13,332 nt of DNA from Planctomycetota bacterium. Its GTDB lineage: Bacteria; Planctomycetota; UBA8108. Below are positions 1 through 6,568 of this stretch, in pieces. The stretch is taken from the NCBI GenBank assembly GCA_022451445.1, contig JAKUSY010000035.1, positions 1-13,332 of the forward strand. Direction: 5' to 3'. Within the stretch, counting starts at the first letter, position 1. The number at the start of each line of letters is the position of its first letter. The notes below the pieces were generated by a model, which saw only the letters and a list, made by a program, of their open reading frames with translations, made no database searches and was not told where the DNA came from. A program made the position numbers and the translations under genes.

Positions 1-581
1 GCCCCGGCTTCGGTCAAACCGTGAGCTTTCAGGCAGGTCTTCCAGGTTCCGGGACTTCCTTTACCGGTCCCTTTACCTCCTGGCCAGCTCTTGATATCGC
101 AGACCGGCGCATCGCCGTAGATGCAGGAGACCTTTTCCGGGTTGGCGCGCGCCCAATTGTAGATGATCAGTCCGCCGCGGCTCATTCCTTCAAGGGCGAC
201 CTTCCGGGAAAAGCCGTGTTCTTTCGTGAGGTAGTTGTAGAAGAGATTCCAGCGCTCGACCGCCGCCGGATTTCCGAACAGGCCGCCCACCTCGATGTAG
301 GCGACATGGATGCCCTTTTTCAGCAGGGCGATGTCGGCCTGCGGCTCGTGGCCGAAAAAGCGGGCCCTCCAGATCCATGGCTTGCCCTCGGCCGGCGCTT
401 CCGGTTTGACCAGGATGCACCGATGGCCATCGAGCTTGAACTCATAGCGGCCGAATCCGCCGAACTCACCCTTGGCCTTCTTGAGCTCGGTCGCCCTTGG
501 TGTCTTGTCCGGCTCCTCCACGGCCTGGAGCGTGGAGAGCAGGCAGAAAAGGATGGCTGCGAGGGAAATGGTTGTTCTCAT
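1..581 (-). CDS. Exported alpha/beta hydrolase, 3' end beyond the window (partial)
   Basis: Reading the minus strand from the ATG at 579-581 gives 193 open codons that run off the left edge, so this is the 5' part of a gene. Residues 1-20 (MRTTISLAAILFCLLSTLQA) are a clear signal peptide, implying periplasmic or outer location. G132-M-S134-R-G136 is the G-x-S-x-G nucleophile elbow of alpha/beta hydrolases. It follows a strand (RKVALE) and precedes a helix (LIIYNWARANPEKV) and then IYGDAP, the order expected of that fold. The catalytic Asp and His would lie outside the window. Proteins of this type are common in planctomycetes, usually annotated as prolyl-oligopeptidase-like or sugar-esterase-like hydrolases. 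The true substrate cannot be told from this fragment. The gene is divergent from the inositol oxygenase gene and has no strong Shine-Dalgarno sequence. The fold assignment is fairly sure; the specificity is unknown. Confidence 0.85.
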   Translation of the reverse strand, partial: MRTTISLAAILFCLLSTLQAVEEPDKTPRATELKKAKGEFGGFGRYEFKLDGHRCILVKPEAPAEGKPWIWRARFFGHEPQADIALLKKGIHVAYIEVGGLFGNPAAVERWNLFYNYLTKEHGFSRKVALEGMSRGGLIIYNWARANPEKVSCIYGDAPVCDIKSWPGGKGTGKGSPGTWKTCLKAHGLTEAG

Positions 582-613
582 GTGATGGAGTCCGGTGATT
601 CTGCTTGAGTGAT

Positions 614-627
614 GCGCAGGGCTGCGC
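614..627. repeat. Short perfect inverted repeat in the divergent intergenic region
   Basis: GCGCAG-GG-CTGCGC is a perfect 6-base inverted repeat. It lies 33-46 bases upstream of the hydrolase ATG, in the 180-base region between that gene and the divergent inositol oxygenase gene. It could be an operator for a dimeric regulator or a small hairpin in the hydrolase leader. No T-tract follows on either strand, so it is not a typical terminator. A TTGTCA at 638-643 resembles a -35 box for the rightward gene, but I see no matching -10 at the right distance, so I call no promoter. In GC-rich DNA such a short repeat may be chance. Confidence 0.3.
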
Positions 628-746
628 GACAGAGCTTTTGTCATCTAACCACATTGCCCGGACGAAAACATCCCGGGGAAAGGGAAAGGGGTCGATTCCT
701 CAAAGGGGCTCTGCCAGAATGGTGCCCGGCTGAGAGTTGGTGTCCC

Positions 747-755
747 AGGGGGTGA
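747..755 (+). promoter_or_regulatory. Strong Shine-Dalgarno site of the inositol oxygenase gene
   Basis: AGGGGGTGA matches the ideal AGGAGGTGA at eight of nine positions. Its end is 6 bases from the ATG at 762 but only 3 bases from the in-frame TTG at 759. This favours 762 as the start. It is the best ribosome-binding site in the window. Confidence 0.75.
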
Positions 756-761
756 GGATTG

Positions 762-1670
762 ATGACAGGTATCGAAGAGCGGGAAAACGTTCGCGGAGAG
801 TCCGGCCGGGGGCCGCTGGGCAGCCTCGATGAATGGGAAGATTTTCTTGTCGCCCGTTATCCGGAAGAAGGGTCCGTGTCGACCGATCGTCTCAAGGGCA
901 CCGGGGAATTCTTCCGCGATTACCGTGCCGAGGCGCGTCCTTCGGTCAAGGAGTTCTACAGGCTCAACCACGCCGGCCAGACCCTTGCTTTCGTCAGGGC
1001 GAAGAAAGATGAATATCTCGGTCTTGACCACAAGCGCATGGGGATCTGGGAGGCCATCGAGTTTCTCAACACCCTGGTGGATGACAGCGATCCGGACACC
1101 GAGCTTTCGCAGCTCGAACACCTCCTGCAGACGGCCGAGGCGATTCGCGGCGATGGGCATCCGCGCTGGCTGGTTCTTGCCGGCCTGGTGCACGATCTCG
1201 GCAAGATCCTCTGCCTCTTCGGAGAGTCCCAATGGGCCGTGGTCGGCGATACCTTTCCCGTTGGTTGTCCGTTTTCCGACAGGATCGTATTTCCGGAATT
1301 CTTCGAGGCGAATCCCGACTCCAGCGTCGAGCTCTACCAGGTGCCAACAGGCATTTACGAGGAAGGCTGCGGGCTCGACAAGGTCCATCTCTCCTGGGGG
1401 CATGACGAGTATCTTTACCACGTGGTAAAGGACTACCTCCCCGAGGCGGCCCTCTACCCGATTCGCTACCATTCCTTCTACGCCTGCCACAAGGAGGGGG
1501 AGTACGGGCAGCTCATGAATGACAGGGACCGGGAGATGTTTCGCTGGGTCCGCGCCTTCAATCCCTATGACCTCTATTCCAAGGATGAGGACCCGCCCGC
1601 GGTCGAGGAGCTGCGTCCCTTCTACGAGGAGCTGGTCGAGGAGTACTTCCCCGAGAAGATCAGCTGGTAG
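762..1670 (+). CDS. myo-Inositol oxygenase (MIOX), EC 1.13.99.1
   Basis: This 302-residue cytoplasmic protein belongs to the MIOX family, which uses a mixed-valence di-iron centre and O2 to cleave myo-inositol to D-glucuronate. Against the mouse enzyme, all six iron ligands can be placed: H120 (EHLLQTAE), H144-D145 (GLVHDLGK), H214 (SWGHDEYLYH), H237 (RYHSFYACH) and D270 (FNPYDLYSK). The H237-D270 spacing of 33 equals that of mouse H220-D253. The substrate-contacting DDSDPD loop (107-112), K148 and K274 are also present, as is the N-terminal FRDY (51-54). Residues 1-45 are poorly conserved. The ATG at 762 is chosen over TTG at 759 because of the strong Shine-Dalgarno site. There is no signal peptide. 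No other inositol or glucuronate gene is adjacent, so it appears to be a single-gene unit, convergent with the DUF1501 gene. MIOX is best known from eukaryotes, with bacterial members described from Bacteroidetes and some other phyla. Confidence 0.95.
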   Translation: MTGIEERENVRGESGRGPLGSLDEWEDFLVARYPEEGSVSTDRLKGTGEFFRDYRAEARPSVKEFYRLNHAGQTLAFVRAKKDEYLGLDHKRMGIWEAIEFLNTLVDDSDPDTELSQLEHLLQTAEAIRGDGHPRWLVLAGLVHDLGKILCLFGESQWAVVGDTFPVGCPFSDRIVFPEFFEANPDSSVELYQVPTGIYEEGCGLDKVHLSWGHDEYLYHVVKDYLPEAALYPIRYHSFYACHKEGEYGQLMNDRDREMFRWVRAFNPYDLYSKDEDPPAVEELRPFYEELVEEYFPEKISW

Positions 1671-1694
1671 GCCTCCGGTTCTTTTCCCGGAGCC
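1670..1694. terminator. Hairpin between convergent genes, possible bidirectional terminator
   Basis: GGCCTCCGG (1670-1678) pairs with CCGGAGCC (1687-1694), with one bulged C and a TTCTTTTC loop. It starts at the last base of the inositol oxygenase stop codon and ends one base before the DUF1501 stop codon. It therefore fills the 24-base gap between two convergent genes. There is no T-tract after the stem in either direction, so it is not a textbook intrinsic terminator. Its position is its best support. Confidence 0.4.
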
Positions 1695-3149
1695 TCAGGC
1701 GATGATCTCGCGGATGATCTTTCCGGCGACATCCGTCAGGCGGAAGTCCCGGCCGTTGTAGCGGTAGGTCATCCTCTCGTGGTCCATCCCCAGCAGGTGA
1801 AGGATCGTGGCGTGGAGGTCGTTGACGTGGACCTTGTCGATCGCCGCCTTGTGCCCGAGCTCATCGGTCTCACCGTAGCTGACGCCGCCCTTGATGCCGC
1901 CGCCGGCGAACCAGGTGGTGAAGGCGTGGGGGTTGTGGTCGCGTCCGGGCTTGCCGCCTTTCTGGGCGACGGGAAGCCGCCCGAACTCTCCACCCCAGAC
2001 GACGAGGGTCTCATCGAGAAGTCCCTTCTGTTCGAGGTCAGTGAGCAGTGCCGCTACAGGCTGGTCGGTTTCCTGGGCGAAGCCGGTGTGGTTGCCCTTG
2101 ATGTCGCTATGGCCGTCCCAGCTTCGCTGGTTCTCCATGCCGCCGGAGTAGATCTGGACGTAGCGCACCCCGCGCTCGACCATGCGCCGGGCGGTGAGGC
2201 ACTGCGCCGCGAAGTGTTTGCACTTGCCGTTGTCGAGCCCGTAGAGCTTCCTGGTGTACTCCGGCTCAGACTGCACGTCGAGAGCTTCAGGCGCGGCGCT
2301 CTGCATACGGTAGGCGAGCTCGAAGCTCTCGATCCTCGCGGCGAGCTCCTCTTCGTGCGGGTTTTTGTCGAGGTGCTCCTGGTTCAGACGGGAGAGCAGG
2401 TCGAGCTGCCGCCGCTGCTGCTCTGTCGTCATCCCGGGCACCCTCTTGAGATTATCGATCGGCTCCCCCTTGGGTCGCAGGTGGGTTCCCTGGAAGACGC
2501 TCGGCAGGAAGCCCGCCCCCCAATTCGCCGCATGACCCTTGGGCAGGCCCCGGCCCTTTGGGTCGCTCATGACGACAAAGGCGGGGAGGCTGTCGCTTTC
2601 GCTGCCAAGCCCGTAGGTCACCCAGGAGCCGATGCAGGGATAACCCATGCGCGGCAGACCGCAGTTCATCATGAAGAGGGCGGGCGAATGATTATTTGAC
2701 TCAGTATGCCCGGAGTGGACAAAGGCTATCTTGTCGACATGTTTCGAGAGATTGGGAAAGATGGACGAGACGGGCTTGCCGCATTCTCCCATCCGCTTGA
2801 ACTCGAAGGGACTCTTCATGAGCCCACCGACGGCTCCGCTGAAAAAGCCCGTGAACTTGTCAAAGCCCTTCAGCGGCTTGCCGTCCCATTTTTCGAGCGC
2901 GGGCTTGTAGTCCCACGTGTCCACCTGGCTGGGGCCTCCGTTGATGAAGAGCCAGATCACGGATTTGGCGGTGGGCCGGAAGTGGGGCTCCCGGGAGGCA
3001 AGGGGATTGAAGGTTTTCTCACCGGGCGCCCCGAGCAGCCCCTGGCTGTCGAGGAGGCTCATGAGCCCGAGGCTGCCGAGTCCCATTCCGCAGCGTCGCA
3101 GCAGGGCTCTCCTGTTCAGTGTTCGCCAGTGATTCCAGGCTTCTGTCAT
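1695..3149 (-). CDS. DUF1501 family protein, Tat-type signal
   Basis: This 484-residue protein is of the DUF1501 family, a branch of the alkaline-phosphatase/sulfatase fold that is greatly expanded in planctomycetes; the biochemical role is not known. The N-terminus has a twin-arginine-like signal (N-R-R-A-L-L-R-R, about residues 12-19) and a hydrophobic stretch (GLGSLGLMSLL), suggesting export folded with its metal bound. Family landmarks are visible in order: WLFINGGPSQVDTWD, HTESNNHSP, VWGGEFGRLP, GRDHNPHAFTTWFAGGG and VHVNDLHATILHLLG. These carry the likely metal-binding Asp, His and Glu residues. The start is placed at the ATG at 3147-3149, because an alternative start at 3182 would lie within the end of the upstream gene and push the Tat motif inward. 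It follows the DUF1549/DUF1553 gene by 10 bases, so the two are almost certainly one operon, the usual partner arrangement in this lineage. Confidence 0.93.
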   Translation of the reverse strand: MTEAWNHWRTLNRRALLRRCGMGLGSLGLMSLLDSQGLLGAPGEKTFNPLASREPHFRPTAKSVIWLFINGGPSQVDTWDYKPALEKWDGKPLKGFDKFTGFFSGAVGGLMKSPFEFKRMGECGKPVSSIFPNLSKHVDKIAFVHSGHTESNNHSPALFMMNCGLPRMGYPCIGSWVTYGLGSESDSLPAFVVMSDPKGRGLPKGHAANWGAGFLPSVFQGTHLRPKGEPIDNLKRVPGMTTEQQRRQLDLLSRLNQEHLDKNPHEEELAARIESFELAYRMQSAAPEALDVQSEPEYTRKLYGLDNGKCKHFAAQCLTARRMVERGVRYVQIYSGGMENQRSWDGHSDIKGNHTGFAQETDQPVAALLTDLEQKGLLDETLVVWGGEFGRLPVAQKGGKPGRDHNPHAFTTWFAGGGIKGGVSYGETDELGHKAAIDKVHVNDLHATILHLLGMDHERMTYRYNGRDFRLTDVAGKIIREIIA

Positions 3150-3159
3150 GGTTCGCTTC

Positions 3160-6100
3160 TCACTTGATGTAGATAAATTCATTCAGTCCGAAGAGGACCT
3201 GGCAGAAATCGACCAGGGCCAGCCTGCGCGCCTCCCTGGAATCACGCCCCGCCTTCGCATAGGAGCTTTCCTGCCGGGAGAAAAACGCGACCGCTGCGCT
3301 GCGCTCCGTAGCGGTCGGTTCACGTCCGAGCGCCAGGCGGTAACCCCGGGCGATGCCGCCGGCAGGTCCGTTGGCCCCTGTCGCGTCCTGGATTTTTTCC
3401 ATGAGCTTGGTGGCGCTTCTGCGTATGTGCGGACTGTTCATGAACAGCAGCGCCTGGGGCGCGATGATGGTGTCCGGACGGCTTCCCTGGCTGACCAGGG
3501 GTTCAGGTGAATCGAATAGTTGCATGCTTGGAATGACCTTGCTGCGCTTGATCATGAAGTAGATACTGCGTCGGGTCATGCCCTCGTTCAGGGTTCCCTT
3601 GCCGAACATGGTGGTGTCGAGCAGGCCACTGACCTTCAGGACGCTGTCGCGGATGATCTCCGCCTCGAGTCTCGCCGGCGATCTTCTCCAGAGGAATCGG
3701 TTGATCGGGTCCCTGGCCGCCCGGACCTCATCGTAGGCGGCGCTCTGCCTGTAGGCGCTGCTGAGCAGGATGTGCTTGTGGATGGGCTTGAGGCGCCAGC
3801 CGCCGCGGATCAGCTCACCTGCCAGCCAGTCCAGCAGCGCGGGGTGGGAGGGCTTCTCTCCCTGGACTCCGAAATCATTCGGAGTGGAGACCAGGCCCCG
3901 GCCAAAATGGTGCTGCCAGAGGCGGTTCACTATCACTCGGGCGAGCAGGGTTCCGGCGCCGTTCTCCGGATCCGTGAGCCAGTTCGCCAGTGACCGCCTG
4001 CGATAAGAGGTTCGCCATCCCTTGGGAGGGGCCTCCTGCCAGTCCTTCTCGGTTTTTCCCTTGTCCATGAGTACGGTCAGGAAACCCTGGCTCGCCACGC
4101 CTTTCTTCTGCGCAGGGTCGCCCCGGCTGAGAAAATAGGTCTCCTTGTAGAAGTGAGGAAAGCCACGTCCATCGGCGTGGTGCTTGGTAGGCTTGAAGCC
4201 TTCACTGGTGACCTGCACCTTGACGGTTTTCGCCGCTTTCGGCTCCTTCCCATTTTGTTTTTCTACAGCCTCGTTCAGCGCCAGCCAGCGTTTATCCTTT
4301 CCTGAGAACCAGCTGAAGAGGGCCTCGCGCGCGGCGTCGGGGAGGTCTTCCGGTTTTCCGTTTTTCAGCAATGCGAAGCCCTCCGACAGGGGCTGGGGAA
4401 GTCCTCCGCCTACTGCCACGGTAGCATCCGTGCTGGGGAGCGAGAGCCGTGGACGGCCGAGATTGTGCCGGGTGTTGGCGCCGCATTGTATGGTGACCTC
4501 GATCCAGGTGCCCCCCGGGAAGCCGATTGGCTTGTTAAAGCTGAAAACAGCGGCCTGGTCGTGCCCGATCCCCCCGCCGTCCACGGCCCAGCCGGTTTTG
4601 CTGGTATCTCCATCGAGCGCGGCCTTGACGGACAGGTTGCCCTGGTTCTGCTGATGGGTGGCGCGGGCGGAGGCGATCTTGACTGGGGCGAGCTTCGCAT
4701 CGGGAGTCTTCAGAGGTCGAATCGAAACCTTCAGATCGGTCAGTCCGAAGTTCCCGTTGCTCGCCCTGCCCGGCCCGTTCCTGGGCATCGAGGAGTGGGT
4801 CAGGGCCTCGATCCTCAGAGCCCTGATTTCCTGCGTGGCAAACCCGGCGCCCAGGACGTAGCGATCCGGGTCCGGGTTGGTCCCTGTGGCCAGCACCGAT
4901 CCATCCGGCAGCTTCTCGAGGGCGGCGCCGCCCCTGGACTCGACCCTGGAGAGATTGAGTACCTCCCAGGGAGCTTTAGGAGGAGCTTCCTTCGTGCCGT
5001 TGCGCAGCCACGCCTCAAATGTTTTTTTCAGCTTCCCCCGGACGTAGGTTTCGCGGGCTCCCAGGGCGCTTTTCCTGGCAGACTTCCACACCTCCAGCGC
5101 CTTGCGATGCTCGGTGGTGTCCACAGGTAGCTCGATCTCGCTGCGAATCGTGGTGCCGAAGCTGGACACCAGCCGGTAGTAGTCGCGCGTGGGAATAGGG
5201 TCGAATTTGTGGTCATGACATCTTGCGCAGCCGATCGTCAGTCCCAGCATGGCGGTGCCCATGGTGTTGACCATGTCATCGAGTTCATCGTAGCGTGAGC
5301 TCTCGAATTCTTTCTCGGTGAGCTGGGTCGGGAAGACTCCGGCGCCGAGGAAGCCGGTGGCCATCATCGCCAGCGAATCATCCGGGGCCAATTCATCTCC
5401 GGCGAGCTGCCACCTGACAAACTGGTCATAGGGCATGTCGCTGTTGAGCGCCTTGATGACGAAGTCACGGTAGTGGTAGGCGTGGTTACGATCATAATCC
5501 TGTTCAAAACCATGGCTCTCGGCGAAGCGGGCCAGGTCGAGCCAGTGTCTTCCCCAGCGTTCGCCGTAGTGAGGGCTCGCAAGGAGCTCATCGATCAGCC
5601 TGGACCAGGCCTTCGGTGAGGGGTCTGCGGTGAAGGCGTCGATGGTCTCGGGAGGGGGAGGCAGGCCGATGATGTCGAAATAGATCCGGCGCACCAGGTC
5701 CCGCGCCGAGGCCGCAGGATTGGGCGCGAGATTTTTTTCCCGCAGGCGGCTGAGGATAAACCGGTCTATATCACCGGCGCTCCAGGTGTCTTTTTCCTGC
5801 CGGGAGGGGACGCCTGGCTTCAGCGGCTGAAAGGCCCACCATTTCCGGTGCTCGTCCGTAACGGTCAGCAGCCCGGCGTCCGTCCCCCCGTCACCGGCGG
5901 TCAGGGGGTGGTCGTAGGGCGCGCCGAGATCGATCCAGCGGGCAATCGTTTTGATCTTGTCGGCCGCGAGCTTCGGGAGCTTGTGGGGCATATGCGGCTT
6001 GGCCTGGTGAGCCATCATCCTGTAGAGAGAGCTCTCGGCGTGTCTGCCGATGACGACTGCCCGTCCCTTCGAGCCTCCCTTGATGAGGCCGGCGCGGGTC

Positions 6101-6342
6101 GAGAGGTCGTACTTTGAGCGTGTCCGTTTCCCTCCATGGCATGGCAGGCAGCTGCCGAGGAGGATCTCTCTGGCCTGCGACTTGAAGAGGCCCAGCCCCT
6201 CCGCCATCTTCCGGGCGTGATCGGGTCCCAGGGCATCGATCAGCTGCTTCGATGAGTCCTCTGCCGGCGCCCGCTCGAAGCCGGAGGATACGAGGGAAAA
6301 GAAGAGGATGAAGACATACAACGGCCGGCGCGCGGTTATCAC
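3160..6342 (-). CDS. Planctomycete cytochrome C/DUF1549/DUF1553 domain protein (PSCyt1-PSCyt2-PSD1)
   Basis: This 1060-residue exported protein starts with a signal peptide (about 1-28, hydrophobic core YVFILFFSLVSS). A planctomycete cytochrome C-like domain follows, with a heme-binding C65-x-x-C68-H69. DUF1549 spans about 187-395 (from DIDRFILSRL) and ends in a second C-x-x-C-H, C372-C375-H376. The middle (about 500-640) is a lectin- or discoidin-like beta-sandwich with ALDGDTSKTGW. DUF1553 spans about 775-1030 (from YRRRSLANWLTDP). This domain order and length are standard for the family in planctomycetes. The family usually pairs with DUF1501 genes, as here, 10 bases downstream. Function is unproven; heme binding suggests redox work in the periplasm, perhaps with carbohydrate breakdown. 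The start is a GTG at 6340-6342 with AGGA 10 bases upstream; no ATG gives a better signal peptide. The operon's leader faces the CotH gene across 226 bases. Confidence 0.93.
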   Translation of the reverse strand: MITARRPLYVFILFFSLVSSGFERAPAEDSSKQLIDALGPDHARKMAEGLGLFKSQAREILLGSCLPCHGGKRTRSKYDLSTRAGLIKGGSKGRAVVIGRHAESSLYRMMAHQAKPHMPHKLPKLAADKIKTIARWIDLGAPYDHPLTAGDGGTDAGLLTVTDEHRKWWAFQPLKPGVPSRQEKDTWSAGDIDRFILSRLREKNLAPNPAASARDLVRRIYFDIIGLPPPPETIDAFTADPSPKAWSRLIDELLASPHYGERWGRHWLDLARFAESHGFEQDYDRNHAYHYRDFVIKALNSDMPYDQFVRWQLAGDELAPDDSLAMMATGFLGAGVFPTQLTEKEFESSRYDELDDMVNTMGTAMLGLTIGCARCHDHKFDPIPTRDYYRLVSSFGTTIRSEIELPVDTTEHRKALEVWKSARKSALGARETYVRGKLKKTFEAWLRNGTKEAPPKAPWEVLNLSRVESRGGAALEKLPDGSVLATGTNPDPDRYVLGAGFATQEIRALRIEALTHSSMPRNGPGRASNGNFGLTDLKVSIRPLKTPDAKLAPVKIASARATHQQNQGNLSVKAALDGDTSKTGWAVDGGGIGHDQAAVFSFNKPIGFPGGTWIEVTIQCGANTRHNLGRPRLSLPSTDATVAVGGGLPQPLSEGFALLKNGKPEDLPDAAREALFSWFSGKDKRWLALNEAVEKQNGKEPKAAKTVKVQVTSEGFKPTKHHADGRGFPHFYKETYFLSRGDPAQKKGVASQGFLTVLMDKGKTEKDWQEAPPKGWRTSYRRRSLANWLTDPENGAGTLLARVIVNRLWQHHFGRGLVSTPNDFGVQGEKPSHPALLDWLAGELIRGGWRLKPIHKHILLSSAYRQSAAYDEVRAARDPINRFLWRRSPARLEAEIIRDSVLKVSGLLDTTMFGKGTLNEGMTRRSIYFMIKRSKVIPSMQLFDSPEPLVSQGSRPDTIIAPQALLFMNSPHIRRSATKLMEKIQDATGANGPAGGIARGYRLALGREPTATERSAAVAFFSRQESSYAKAGRDSREARRLALVDFCQVLFGLNEFIYIK

Positions 6343-6439
6343 GGATCAAGCGTCCTGTTTCTTTTTCTGGAGAGGTTGATGTTAGCAGGGCGAGGGTTTT
6401 TTTGCCCGTAAGTTCCACGGTTGTTCGGGCTCCTGCCGG

Positions 6440-6458
6440 TCCGCCTCGGCGGATTTTT
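6440..6458 (+). terminator. Small hairpin plus T-run upstream of the CotH gene
   Basis: TCCGC-CTCG-GCGGA is a 5-base-pair stem with a four-base loop, followed at once by TTTTT (6454-6458) in the rightward direction. This is the form of a short intrinsic terminator. It lies about 110 bases before the CotH-protein start and about 100 bases beyond the start of the leftward DUF1553 gene. It could stop readthrough into the CotH gene, act as an attenuator in its leader if transcription begins further upstream, or be chance. The remaining sequence of the 226-base divergent region gives no promoter I would defend; TAGAAT at 6468-6473 resembles a -10 box but lacks a -35. Confidence 0.3.
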
Positions 6459-6568
6459 CCGAGTCCGTAGAATATCCTTCCGAATATGATGGAGAGGCCT
6501 TAATCTCGATTCTAGGGTGGCAGGGGGTGGGGTCGTATCTCCGGATACCAGGTGTGAGACAAGAGCGA

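Noticed and set aside
645..1490. A 281-codon minus-strand open frame opposite the inositol oxygenase gene
   Set aside because: The plus-strand frame has every catalytic residue of MIOX; the antisense frame looks like its shadow.
1779..2699. A 306-codon plus-strand open frame opposite the DUF1501 gene
   Set aside because: It is antisense to a clear family member and encodes nothing recognisable.
3150..3182. An upstream start that would add 11 residues to the DUF1501 protein
   Set aside because: It would overlap the end of the DUF1553 gene and move the twin-arginine motif away from the N-terminus; the ATG at 3149 fits the family better.
6527..6568. An upstream GTG start that would add 14 residues to the CotH protein
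   Set aside because: It would place polar residues before the signal peptide; the ATG at 6569 starts the signal peptide directly.
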